From contig NC_088335.1 of NCBI RefSeq assembly GCF_036884655.1, positions 41,782,501-41,846,500 of the forward strand: 64,000 nucleotides of DNA. The letters are read 5' to 3'. Positions within the stretch are counted from its first letter, which is position 1. Each line of letters starts with the position of its first letter. Positions 49,212 through 59,683 of this stretch are shown in pieces. The translations under genes and the position numbers were made by a program. The notes below the pieces were generated by a model. That model was not told the origin of the DNA, ran no database searches, and saw only the letters and a list, made by a program, of their open reading frames with translations. This stretch comes from Musa acuminata AAA Group. Lineage: Eukaryota > Streptophyta > Magnoliopsida > Zingiberales > Musaceae.

Positions 49212-50077
49212 GATCAAAAAACTTAATATTATATATTAAGTTTTTATGAAAGATATGAATATATTCAATATTTTAATATTATAATTGATATATAAAAAAA
49301 TAATTATCTATTATATATTATATAGAAATCGTACGAAGCTTCTATCAACGGCACTGCGTTCGTTTGAAAAGGACCGCTTTGACTTGGGAGCTTAGTTTCG
49401 AGTTCGAAACTTTGCAGGGATTCAGTTCTCTATTTTATACGCATCCTTGCAATTTTTATATCCAAGTCTACCCAGTCACGTTGCTCCACGCTCGTAGACC
49501 AATGATGATTTGCCACATCCTCGAAACTTAGCGTGGAATAGGCGGTGGATTTTTATGCCTTTGATTTAAAGGATCTAAAAAATAAAACCAAACTCAGATG
49601 ATAATTATTAGAACTTTTAAATGAATTAAACCCATTTTACAAAGCGAACCGTAGAAAACCGAACCGAGAATAACCAGACGGAGCGCACGAGATTGATTTG
49701 GTTTAGCGAATGGACCGGGTCTGTCTACACCCTGGTCACACCTCGTTTCGTAGAGATCATCATCTTGCCGGTCCTATCCTGCGGATCCACGTTGTTCGAC
49801 CAATTACCACCTTCCACATCGACAAATGACAGACATTCTTTTACAATAACACCAAACTTCGCAATGGTCATATAAAATAATGTTACGTGTCCCATTATCT
49901 AAAGAACCTATAAAACTGTACATTGCGTCGGCCTCTCAAGTTCCACCAACGTTGACGAACACTAGGAAGACGAACCCAACCCAAGTATTACCTTCGACGA
50001 GCCCAACTGGGGGGATACGACCGCCCTTGTCGTCTCGTCTCGTCGCCGCCTTTGTTTTCTTTCTCGTCGAGGAGGAG
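47149..50077. other. Intergenic region between CLE and SAR1 genes
   Basis: No gene recognised; GC-rich open frames near 48514-48837 have no family features. Contains a (TA)n run at 49181-49209, just after a short imperfect duplication of CTCTTCGTATAT at 49153-49186. AT-rich sequence follows at 49210-49330. 49,880-50,077 is the likely SAR1 leader. Confidence 0.55.
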
Positions 50078-50992
50078 ATGTTCCTGGTGGACTGGTTGTA
50101 TGGGATCCTCTGGATGCTTGGACTGGGGGCCAAGGAGGCCAAGATCCTGTTCTTGGGCCTCGACAACGCCGGGAAGACCACCCTGCTCCACATGCTCAAA
50201 GATGAGGTGCCTAACCCAGCTTCTTTTGTTGCTTCTCTCTTTATCGTTCATGCTCTGTTCTCATTCTTTTGGGATGGTGGTGGTGGTAACGAGCAGAGGT
50301 TGGGGCAGCACCAGCCGACGCAGCACCCTACGTCGGAGGAGCTGATGATTGGGAAGATCAGGTTCACTGCCTTCGACTTAGGTGGTCACCGGATGGCTCG
50401 CAGGTTGTGGAAGGACTACTACACAAAGGTACCTCGCATGGTACTTCGGATGTATTGACGTTATGCTCTTCTGTGGCAATATTCATGGCGCTTAAGATTG
50501 TTGGAATATATACATGAAATCGAGTTGTTCTCATTATTTTCTGCAAGCAACACTTCATCAGATATGCATATGGTAGCCAAGCAATTTCACAAACAGATTC
50601 TGTGCTCCAGATTTTGAACCTCTACATTGCTCTCGTCGCTCCATGGTTGTAACGATGGTTGAATCCTGCAGATGGATGCGGTTGCCTACATCGTTGACGC
50701 AGCCGACAGGGACCGGTTCTTGGAGTCCAAGAAGGAGCTGGATGCGCTGCTTTCCGACGAGGCTCTCGTTAACGTTCCCTTCCTGGTGCTCGGGAACAAG
50801 ATCGACATTCCCTACGCGGCTTCCGAGGACGAGCTCCGTTACCATCTAGGCCTCGCGGGCTGCACCACTGGCAAGGGCAGGGTGAGCTACACCGGCAGCA
50901 GCATTCGCCCTGTCGAGCTCTTCATGTGCAGCGTAGTTCGCAAGATGGGGTACGCTGATGGCTTCAGGTGGCTGTCGCAGTACATCAAGTAA
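50078..50992 (+). CDS. SAR1: Small GTPase SAR1, COPII coat initiator
   Basis: Three exons with GT/AG borders: 50078-50206, 50297-50428 and 50672-50992, giving 193 residues, the family's usual length. The N-terminal amphipathic segment MFLVDWLYG inserts into the ER membrane. The P-loop is GLDNAGKT, switch I region HPTSEEL, switch II DLGGH, and the base-recognition motif NKID. The C-terminus is [12 protein letters not shown]1 recruits SEC23/24 and starts COPII vesicle budding from the ER after activation by SEC12. The N-terminal LGLGAKEAK and the stretch [16 protein letters not shown] differ from the more usual LWQKEAK and following text of plant SAR1A, so this is a divergent paralogue. The gene appears intact. 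Confidence 0.93.
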
Positions 50993-52403
50993 TGGAGGTT
51001 TCGGCTGTCGCAGTTGTTCGCTACTTGTACAGTGTGTTTCGGTGTGCTCTTCATGCTGCATCTTTTTGTGTCGTGTAAAACACTCTCTGATAAACTTGAA
51101 GCTGTTAGGAAAACAATGATGTGTAAGATGAAGTGTGAAAATAAGATTAATAATTAAAATAATGGATTATTGAATTTCATTCAAAATTTATCTATTTAAA
51201 CTTTCGAATGAGTAATTTTAATTAAAACTATGACCCACAACAAATGTCAATTATAATTTATAATTCTATGAAGGTTAACTACTTGTTCTTAATATCTAAG
51301 TAAAGTTGAGTTCACATAATCAAATAGCAGCGACCAACTTGGCTGAGGGTGGTATACCAATGCACGAAGATGATTAGTTTAATCGATAAAGATTTTGATT
51401 ATTAATGATAAAATTTTAAAATCGAATATTATTTTATAAAAATAAAAAGAAGAAGAAATGTAAAGAAAAAAATTTTAAGTGATATATATAGACAATTAAT
51501 TTAAACATATACAAAAGTTTGGCATAAAATCTCTTTCAACTCTTACCACCAAAACAATAAATGAAATCAATATAAAACGAATTTAAAAATATTAAATTAT
51601 TTTTAATCGCCAAACTTATTATATTATAATTAGGAGAAGCAAAATTGAACTGTTCCTCTGTCAATTTCTAGCAGTGTAGTATATTCTCATCTACCCCACA
51701 TTAGTTGAACTTGCTGTGGGCGCCCAGAAATGGATTCGGAACAGGAATGTCCGTCTCAGAAACTGATGGCCAAACACAAACCTTAAATTCCTCGGTACAT
51801 GCACTCCCCCTGATTTATTCTGTATCATCATCCACGGCACCAGGAAACAGATCATGATAACACCTCCTGTTATCATCATCAACCTAAAACCTGGACCATG
51901 CAATCAACTGCACCAGGAAACAGTACTGTGAACAATCATCCATCGTGAGTTTTGATTCAGGAAAATCTTTCCTGGATGAGCACAAACGCACATCAAAGTC
52001 AGAGACAGCATTCAATGGCTCCTTCTGCCTGTCCCTTATCCTTCACTTGAATCGTCACTCTATCTTATCCTGAAAGATAGCAGGAGATCACTAGAGCCAT
52101 ATTCTCTCTCTTCGTCACCTCGATGTCTGCCACAGGTGGCTTTCTGCAAAGCCGTAACTAGAAAATACAAGAGTCTTCTCAAGACTCCACCTCGTTGGCG
52201 ATAGCCTCTCTCTCTCCTCAGGGCATGATGCATGCAAAAGGTTCCAAGCGCTTCCAAACCAGTGGTGACTTGACGTCTCCAGTACCATTAGACGTTCACC
52301 GCGCTCTCGCTACTTCGGTCTGGTCCAATTCATCGTCAACCTGTCTCTGGTTGCAAAGAAAACCTGACTACCTCGCAGAAAACTTAAGCAGAGTAAAAGG
52401 AGG
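50993..52403. other. SAR1 3' region and intergenic DNA
   Basis: About 50,993-51,130 is probably SAR1 3' UTR. 51,120-51,640 is AT-rich. 51,640-52,400 has no recognised gene and ends at the left border of the gypsy LTR. Confidence 0.55.
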
Positions 52404-52938
52404 TGTTGTGGTAAACAACCTTGAGTCGTAGCCTCGGGATCGACGCGACTTGGTTCAGGTCCAGCTGATGGGGATCTTCACGAGACGGCTTTCGAGCCTG
52501 TCGAGACGGTCGACGCTGAGGTCGGGACGGTGTCGTCGTGCCCTCCGTGCAAGAACTCATCGCCTTTATGCCTCGCGGGGACCTTCGGCTTCGCCCCTGC
52601 ACAAAGGTCGGGTCGAGGTGCTCGACCCGACCCCTCCGACGATCAAGTTAATCAATGACAAAGGGGATTCAGACGAGGAAGTTCCTTTTTCTCCTCCCTC
52701 TCTCCGTTCAGAATGCGAGGGTACTTATAGGGAAGCTCATTGTTTCCTGATGTGCCCGCTTGCAGGGGGCAGGCTGGTAGCGTCTGACATTGGTGTTGGT
52801 GTGGCGTGAGGAACCGAGCCTAAGCAGGTCATTAATGCGCCTTGGCCGGTGTTCTGGTCCGTTTGACCAGGTGCTGTTGTGTCTATCGAGACGTCATCTG
52901 ACGTCAGCCGAGTCTTATCATAATTACTATCCTCATCA
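52404..52938 (-). repeat. 3' LTR of the Tat-type gypsy element
   Basis: Read on the minus strand it starts TGATGAGGATAG and ends TTACCACAACA, 535 bp. A TATA box is at 52722-52729 (TATAAGTA on the minus strand). The polypurine tract adjoins at 52939. The second LTR is not in the window for comparison. Confidence 0.72.
52722..52729 (-). promoter_or_regulatory. TATA box of the gypsy LTR
   Basis: TATAAGTA on the minus strand in the context CCCTATAAGTACCCTCGC. Confidence 0.6.
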
Positions 52939-52949
52939 TATTCCCCTTC
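52939..52949 (-). other. Polypurine tract of the gypsy element
   Basis: GAAGGGGAATA on the minus strand directly before the LTR start TGATGAGG. Confidence 0.7.
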
Positions 52950-52999
52950 GGAAAGAAGCTATGCGTTAGTCGTTGTAACGGGAGTCTGAGGCATGGCTT

Positions 53000-53500
53000 C
53001 AGCTTTCAAGCGGGCTGGCCGCGCAGGCACGGCCTCGGGGAGCATGGAGCCGAGGAGCACAACGCAAGCGGGCTGGCCGCGCAGGAGTGTCTCGAGGAGC
53101 ATGGAGCCGAGGAGCACTACACAGGCGGGCTGGCCGCGCAGGTGTGTCTCGGTCAGTCAACAGCCGAGGCAAACGCTCAGGCATGCAGGCTGCGCAGAGG
53201 CGTACTCAGGCAGTCGGCATGTCTCGGGGAGCATGGAGCCGAGGAGCACGACGCAGGCGAGCTGACCGCGCAGGTATGTCTCTGTGAGCATAAAGCCGAG
53301 GAGCACTACGCAAGCGGGCTGGCCGCAGGAGTGTCTCAAGGAGCATGGAGCCGAGGAGCACTACATAGGCGGGATGGTTGCGCAGATGTGTCTCGAGGAG
53401 CATGGAGCCGAGGAGCACTATGCAGGCGGGCTGGCCGCCCAAGTGTGTCTCGGTCAGTCGACAAGCGAGGCATACGCTCTGGCAGGCGGGCTGCACAGAG
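53000..53500. repeat. GC-rich minisatellite, about 57-bp unit
   Basis: Repeated GCATGGAGCCGAGGAGCAC at 53042, 53099, 53231, 53288, 53343 and 53400 (spacing 55-57, with one longer gap), alternating with GCGGGCTGGCCGCGCAGG. It lies between the LTR and the promoter of the antisense ORF. Confidence 0.9.
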
Positions 53501-53830
53501 GCATACTCGAGCAGTCAGCAACCGAGCGGGTACTTGTGTTGCTGTCCCTTCATACCAACTTACCTGTGGTGGGGGGCTGGGGACTCCTTTGCCTCATGAG
53601 TCCTTGGGAGCCAGCTCTTTGCGCTGCAGCATGCTTACAGGCACCGGGTTCGATGCACTGGGGCTCTGCCGTTTGCTTGGCTTGCCTCTGGGTTGCCGCA
53701 TTAGGCCTTCATTTATGGCGGGACGTCCTTTGGCCTTCCTGAAGTGACATGGTGGGCAGGCGAGTACATGAGTGGGCTGTCGCCCGCTTCCGGGATGCGA
53801 AAAGACGCTGGTTTCGGCGGGATCTCTCCT

Positions 53831-53840
53831 TTAAATAAGG
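53831..53840 (+). promoter_or_regulatory. TATA-like box of the antisense ORF
   Basis: TTTAAATAAG about 150 bases upstream of the ATG at 53984, followed by a pyrimidine-rich leader typical of a plant 5' UTR. Confidence 0.5.
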
Positions 53841-53983
53841 CGCGTTTGGCTTCGTTCCCATCTCTCGCCGCTGAGTCTTTTTCTTCGGATCTTGATGTCC
53901 CCTTCCCAACCGTTCTCCTTGCTTCCAGCGTCGCCTCTCTTCCCCAAGTAGCCCCTTCTTGTTTCCTGTTAAGGTCCGTAAGA

Positions 53984-56000
53984 ATGACCTCCTCTTCCTC
54001 TTCCTCCTCTTCATCTTCCAATAGAGCTAGGGGGAGACCCCTTCCGTCGTCCCCCGTCCAGTCTTCCGATGGGGAAGCGGCGCGGGCTCTTGAGGCCTTA
54101 ATGTGGCCGCATGACCTCGACTCTACCATGAGCGGGTCATCACTGAGGAGACTCTGGGAATGCTATGGCGTCCCGGAGGATTATATCCTCAGCGCCCCCG
54201 AACCGGAGCAGCGGGCTTACGACCCGATCCCTAAGGGTTTTGCGCTAACCCTAGATGCCCTAGAGGTGGGGCTGTGCCTTCCCCTTCACCCCGTCATCGT
54301 CTCTTGTATCTTCTTGTGGCGAATTTTATCATCTCAGGTGGCGCCAAACTCTTGGCGCTACCTAGTGGCATTCCTAGGGGAATGCCACTACGCCAACATC
54401 ACCCCCACCCACAACCTTTTCCTTTCTTGCTTTCGTCTTTCCAAAGGGTCGGGGGTTACTTTCTATCAGCCCGAGTGGGCTTTCGAGTCAGGGGGGCACC
54501 TTCCAGTAATAAAGGGTGGAAGGGGAGGTTTTCTATGTCAGCTGTGCGAGAGACTGGGGTTTTGGGGTTCGGTGGTCCGCGAGAGCGATTGACAACACCG
54601 CCCCGAGCCTGAGCGACGAGGAGCGCAGGGATCTGAGGAGGCTCAAGGAGATTCTCCCCAGCTCCCATGCCATCCGGAACATGACCGAGCGGTGGTTGGT
54701 CGAGGTGGGTCTTAGTTCGACGCCTCAGGGTACGTTAATAGTGTCCGGTCCGGGTATTTCGCGGCTCGCCCTAAGTTCTAACTCTAGTTCGACTTTTTGC
54801 AGAAATGGTGAACCTCCTATCCCTTCTAGGTAGTTGGGCGTCGCCGGGTTCCTCTCCACGCCCATCGGCCGCCCCGAAGCCTGGCTCGAAGGATGCCCCG
54901 TTGGAGATTGCGGTCGGACGTCCTCGGAAGAAGGCAAAGATCATTGCCTCCAAGGGAGCTGAGGCGGCCCCGGGACGGGGGGACCGAGTAGAGGTGGGCC
55001 CACTTCGAGGCATGGCGGGACCCAGCTGGGAGGCGACAGGGAAAGGCCCGTGCCCTCCCTCCGTGCGCGATCTGTGCAGACTACCCGTGTGCGACGACGA
55101 GCCGTTTCTATCGCGGGTGGTGGGTGAGATCCCGGCGGGGGAGGCTAACGACCCCTTGGTCGCCCGCTGGGGGGGCCTGTCCTGGGGGGACAGAGTGTGG
55201 GCCGGAGGGGATTCCTCCGCCACATTCCTCCAGGGTGCGCTTCATCCCGACATGGCTCGGGATATATACACCTTGCCCTCGGAGGCTCTGCTTGGCAAAT
55301 CGGCCAAGTCCCTGACCATGATAAGTATTGCGCCTGCTATTTCTATTTATACATTCGACGGTGCTCCTCCTGACCTCTCCTCTTTCTTATAGGGCTTACA
55401 CTAAGCGACGACCCTGATGGATCAGGTGCGGGACGCTGGCCGGGTCATCGGGGGCCTTAGCGGGCGCAATGCCGAGTTACGCCGCCAAGTGGAGGAGATC
55501 CGAGCCGGGGCGGGCCCGGAGGCCGTGGCAGTTGCCGAGAAACGTGCGGCGGACTCGGAGGCGGAGGTGGCTCGCTTAGATCGAAGCTCCAAATGTTAGA
55601 AAGTTCGAATAAGGAGCTCCAGAAGACTTTACGGGTGGAGCGGACCGAGCTCCGTTTGTCGAAGATGGAGGCGTGCACCCTCAGCAAAAAGTTGGGGGAG
55701 GCAAAGGCCAAGGCGAGAGCAGCTTCTGAGGCACTCGCCGAGGAGGCGTGCCTCCGACCAGACAAAGACAAGGAACTGCTCGAGACTTACAAGAAGTTCG
55801 AAGGGTTCGAACTCGGGCTGACGCGGACGGGGCAGGTCTCCTTCGCATATGGATACCGGATCGCCTTGGGCCGATTCCGTGCGCGCCACCCCGGCCTCGA
55901 GGTAGAGGAGGACCCCTTTGCTTCCCATCCTGAAGATCTGGAGGTAGACATGCCCGAGGATGTCCCCTTCGACGATCGTGTGGAGGTCCCGAAGGAATAA
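53984..56000 (+). pseudogene. Spliced antisense ORF of the Tat element (Transposase_28-like)
   Basis: Three exons can be laid out: 53984-54729, 54803-55320 and 55393-56000. The protein opens with a Ser run (MTSSSSSSSSSS). PLHPVI, VAPNSWRYLVAFLGEC and FLSCFRLSKG blocks of the family follow, and the second exon is basic/proline-rich (GRPRKKAKII). The third exon is a coiled coil (RNAELRRQVEEI, then SSNKELQKTLRVERTELRL) with an acidic end. Damage: a frameshift near 54,520, a TAA at 55402, a frameshift near 55,590, and the second intron donor reads ATAAGT where GTAAGT is expected. Such ORFs are known in Tat elements and lie opposite to gag-pol; their role is unknown. It ends 130 bases from the gypsy integrase end, tail to tail. 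Confidence 0.78.
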
Positions 56001-56130
56001 AAGGGTCCTGTAATTCTGTAGTTTTTTAGGGGGTCGGTCAATCTGTAAGTCATGGTCGAGTCCTGTAGTCCTAGTTTTTTATAAATGAAAGAAACTTTTC
56101 TTTTTTTGCTATTTGTCAGCTTTTGCCTTC

Positions 56131-56830
56131 TCACGCAAAAAACTTCCTAAGGTTTTGGACGTTCCACATCCTTGGCAAAGAACAGCCAAACATCGTTGCG
56201 AGCCGGTACATGCCCGGTCGGACAATCCCGACGACCCGATAAGGTCCTTCCCATTTGAGAGCGAGTTTACCGTGCGCTCGGGTCGGGTTACCTACCTCGG
56301 TCCTGTGTTGCACTAGGTCATCCAGCTTGATAGGTCTGGGACGAACCCTTCTGTTGTAAATCCTAGCGACGGCTCTCTTGTAGGAGAGGTCCTTCAGATG
56401 TGCGTTGGCTCGCTTTTCCTCGAGCAAATCTAGTCCGGCCCGGAGCCCTTCAGCTGATGTCTCCTCGCCATAAGATTCCGTGCGTGGTGTGGTAATTTCT
56501 ACTTCAGTGGGTAGGACGGCCTCGGCGCCGAAGGCCAAACTGTAAGGGGATTCCCCTGTCGCGGTTTTAGGCGTAGTCCGCAATGACCATAGGATGCTCG
56601 GGAGCTCGTCAACCTAAGTGGATTGGGCCGTGAGCGTCCTTCTCCTGAGTCCGCCTATGATGGCTCGGTTGGTCACCTCGGCCAGCCCGTTCGTCTAGGG
56701 GTGTGCGACCGAGCTGAACCTCAGCTGTATCCCATAGGTCGCGCAGAAATCCTTGAACCGAGCACTGGCGAACTGCATTCCATTGTCGGTGATGATGACT
56801 CTTGGTAGACCGAACCGGGTAACAATGTTC
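56131..56830 (-). pseudogene. Gypsy (Tat) integrase, C-terminal part
   Basis: Starts at the insertion border inside the core (FGLPRVIITDNGMQFA), continues RFSSVAHP, a stop (TAG) in the following TNGLAEVTNRAI stretch, and another stop near 56615. The C-terminal part (150 residues, 56583-56131) has GESPYSLAFGAEAVLPTEV and the chromatin-linked end LKWEGPYRVVGI and RMWNVQNLRKFFA. Gypsy order and these motifs fit the Tat lineage. Confidence 0.85.
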
Positions 56831-56964
56831 TGTTAGGATCGAGAGCACTAAGAGGGGGGGGGGGGGGTGAATTAGTGCAGCGGAAATCTTTCTTCGATTA
56901 AAACCGAAAGCTGCGTACTTTTGATAAAAATGATTTCGATGTAAAAGCCGATTTTAAGATTAGA

Positions 56965-57435
56965 CACAGTTTACGTTTAAACGCTGTTTACGTCTAAACA
57001 TAGTTTGCGTCTAAGCGCAGTTTACGCAGTTTGCGTCTAAGCGCATTTTACGTCTAAATGCAGTTTGCATCTAAATGCAGATTGCGTCTAAATGCAGATT
57101 GCGTCTAAGTTCAGATTGCGTCTAAGCGTAGTTTGCGACTAGGCACAGTTTTACGTCTAAACGCAGATTGCGTCTAAGTTCAGATTGCGTCTAAGCGCAG
57201 TTTGCGACTAAGCGCAGTTTTACGTCTAAACGCAGATTGCGTCTAAATGCAGTTTTACGTCTGAAAGTAGTTTACGTCTAAAACACAGTTTTACGTCTAA
57301 ACACAGTTTGTGCAGTTTACGTCAAAAACACAGTTTTACGTTTAAACACAGTTTGTGCAGTTTACGTCTAAACACAGTTTTTACGTCTAGACGCAGTTTA
57401 CGCTTAAACGTAGATTTATGTCTAAACGCAGTTTC
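56965..57435. repeat. 17-18 bp tandem array in the LTR
   Basis: About 25 copies of CAGTTTACGTCTAAACG-like units, many with an ACGT core. The array is downstream of the LTR TATA box in LTR sense, so in the R/U5 leader. The related LTR at 13269-15360 has only a few such units (14955-15260). Confidence 0.9.
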
Positions 57436-57975
57436 AAAGGGATCTGAACTTGGAAACTTGTTCGTAAAAGCGCAGAAGACAGTTTTGCAGAATCGAAACG
57501 TAAACGTAAACTATAATGTAAATATCGTACGAAAACACCGATTTACGTCTGAATGCGGATTCGGAAAGATCAGCGCTTAGAAACTTGTTCGTAAAGGCGC
57601 AGAGAGCAGAAGCAATGTAGGAGGTTTGCAGTAATGATAAAGTGCTCAAAATAAACGCAAACCAGAGATTTAGAGTGGTTCGGTCAGTCTTGACCTACTC
57701 CACTTTTGGCTTCCTCCACCGACGAGGTTACCGACGTCAACTAGGGGCCTTCCTTCAATAGGCGAAGGCCAACTGCCCTTTTATAGTTTCTCTCCTTTTG
57801 ACAGGCTCAGGAGACAACCTTCACAGATCCTTTCTCTCCTCTCTTTACAACTCAGAATTTGAAGAACAGAAAGAGGAGAACTTTAGGACTTTACACAAAT
57901 TTGAGCTCTTAGAATCACAGAAAAGATCAGAAATTCAGTGTGGATCTGTATCTTTTCAGTGCTGAATGGGTGGGG

Positions 57976-57983
57976 TATTTATA
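57976..57983 (-). promoter_or_regulatory. LTR TATA box
   Basis: TATAAATA on the minus strand in the same conserved context as at 14534 and 30181. Confidence 0.78.
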
Positions 57984-58039
57984 GGCCCCAACCCAATTCA
58001 AATTTGGAGCTCAAAACGATCAAATCCCGGAATTCCGGG

Positions 58040-58340
58040 ATCAGGTGGTTGCACCTCCTGACTGGAGAGGTTGCACCGCCTGGCAGAGCTCGAAGACTGA
58101 GCCCAGGCGGTTGCACCTCTCTGACAGGGAGGTTCCACCGCCTGAGTCTGGCTCGGAGACTGAGCCCCAGGCGGTGCCACCTCTTGACTGAGGCGGTTGC
58201 ACCTCTCTGCCAGAGCTCGAAGACTGAGCTCAGGCGGTGCCACCTCCTGGTTGGAGCGGTTGCACCGCCCAGTCTCGCTAAAAAACTCAGCCCAGGCGGT
58301 GCCACCTCCTGGCCTAGGCGGTTGCACCTCCTGGTGCAAT
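58040..58340. repeat. GC palindrome array in the LTR U3
   Basis: Repeated GGCGGTTGCACC/GGTTGCACCGCC near-palindromes about 20-60 bases apart, the reverse-strand equivalent of the array at 14128-14480. Confidence 0.85.
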
Positions 58341-58858
58341 CAGGGTCCGAATGGTTAGCTCCATTCGGCCCAATTTCGATTTTTCAAGGGCCCAATTGCC
58401 CCAAGATTAAGCTAATGGGATCACCTCCCATTTTCTAGCTTAACCAATGTGCTAACTACGATTAAATCTAAGACAATTCCTGCAGCTTGCTTCGGTGCGT
58501 CAATCGCTTCTTCCGGCGAGTTTCCGGCGAACTTCCGTCGATCATCCGATGAACCCTCGGTGATGCTCCTGCGGACTTCCGGCAAACTCCTGGACTTTGC
58601 GACGATTCACTTGGCGAGTTCCGACGAGCTTCGCTTGGCAAGCTTTTGGACTTCTCGGATCTGTTCCCGTAGAACCTCCGACGACCGTCCGAACTTCCGT
58701 CGAACTCTCGAACTCCCAACGTGATCATGAACTTGACTCCGGCGCAACTCCTGCTGCTTGTCTAACTTTCATCATAGTTAATCCTGCACACTTATCTCAA
58801 CACATAGATTAGACAACAAATGACAATTGACTTCATCATCAAAATCCGAGATTCAACA

Positions 58859-58871
58859 ATCTCCCCCTTTT
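58859..58871 (-). other. Polypurine tract of the SIRE-like element
   Basis: AAAAGGGGGAGAT on the minus strand, directly before TGTTGAATC. Confidence 0.85.
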
Positions 58872-59683
58872 TGATGATGACAATCAATTGATAATGGAGT
58901 TATCCTTAACTCCCCTTGTCTATATGCCATAGTTGAGATAAGTCAACCTTGAATTCAAGACCTAAGAATTCAAGTGACATATTGATAAGTTAGATCAGTT
59001 AAACTTATCAACACTCCCATCATGATACTCGTCATGATGTATCTCTTCAAAGATGATGTCAAGACTTGACATACATCATCAAGTTTGTATGAATGTGTTT
59101 GTAACTATTCATCATGTAGCTTGAACATTATCATATAAAGCTATGAAGTACTATTACATGATGCACACATTTGTAATATTCTAGCAAGTTTTGCATTTTC
59201 TTCACATGATATGATATCAACTCAGAGCATAATGCAAACTTTAGCACATGTTCATATATCTCTTGGTGATGCAAGGATGGCATAATCATAGCAGTGTTTA
59301 TAGCATCACTCATAGACAAAGTATGACACAGACATAATAATCATGGCAATGTTTATCAATTCATTTAATTCATTTATTTCTCCCCCTTTGTCATCAACAA
59401 AAAGCATAGTAATTATGATATCAGGAAACATAATAATGTTGCTTTGAATGCTTCTTCCCCTTTTTGTTATAATCCATTGTATACGTAAAGATTTTGCAGA
59501 ATGGAATATACACATGAATCACTTCATCAAATCTATTTCAGAAACTTATTTTTCATGAAAGTGTACGAGAAAATCTGTTTCATAGCATTCGAATAATGAG
59601 ATGTATTCGGACAAGATATGAAGACAAAGCATTTCAATACATGTTGATCATTTAATAAAGTCCGGAAAATAATTTTAACAAGT
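58872..59683 (-). other. Spacer between pol and 3' LTR
   Basis: AT-rich, no motif-bearing frame. It includes TTTGTTGATGACAAAGGGGGAGAAA-like text near 59380-59405, the counterpart of 28750-28773 in the truncated copy. Seems to have lost any third ORF such elements sometimes have. Confidence 0.6.

Larger units (their letters stand above)
52404..56830 (-). mobile_element. Tat-type gypsy element, 3' half, interrupted by copia insertion
   Basis: On the minus strand, from right to left: integrase (56830-56131), then an antisense ORF (on the plus strand, 53984-56000), a minisatellite, a polypurine tract and the 3' LTR (52938-52404). The integrase is cut at 56830 by the LTR of a SIRE-like copia element, so the 5' half of the gypsy lies beyond that insertion, outside this window. 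Confidence 0.82.
56831..58858 (-). repeat. 3' LTR of the SIRE-like element
   Basis: Minus-strand sequence starts TGTTGAATCTCG at 58858 and ends GATCCTAACA at 56831, 2,028 bp. G-run at 56857-56867 (C-run in LTR sense). Same family as 13269-15360 and 29427-30737. Confidence 0.95.

Noticed and set aside
53000..53750. Overlapping frames of up to 200 codons in the region before the antisense ORF
   Set aside because: They are translations of the 57-bp minisatellite and lack any family motif.
56965..57435. Regular short repeats resembling a CRISPR array
   Set aside because: Units of 17-18 bases are contiguous with no unique spacers, sit inside an LTR, and the genome is a plant nuclear one.
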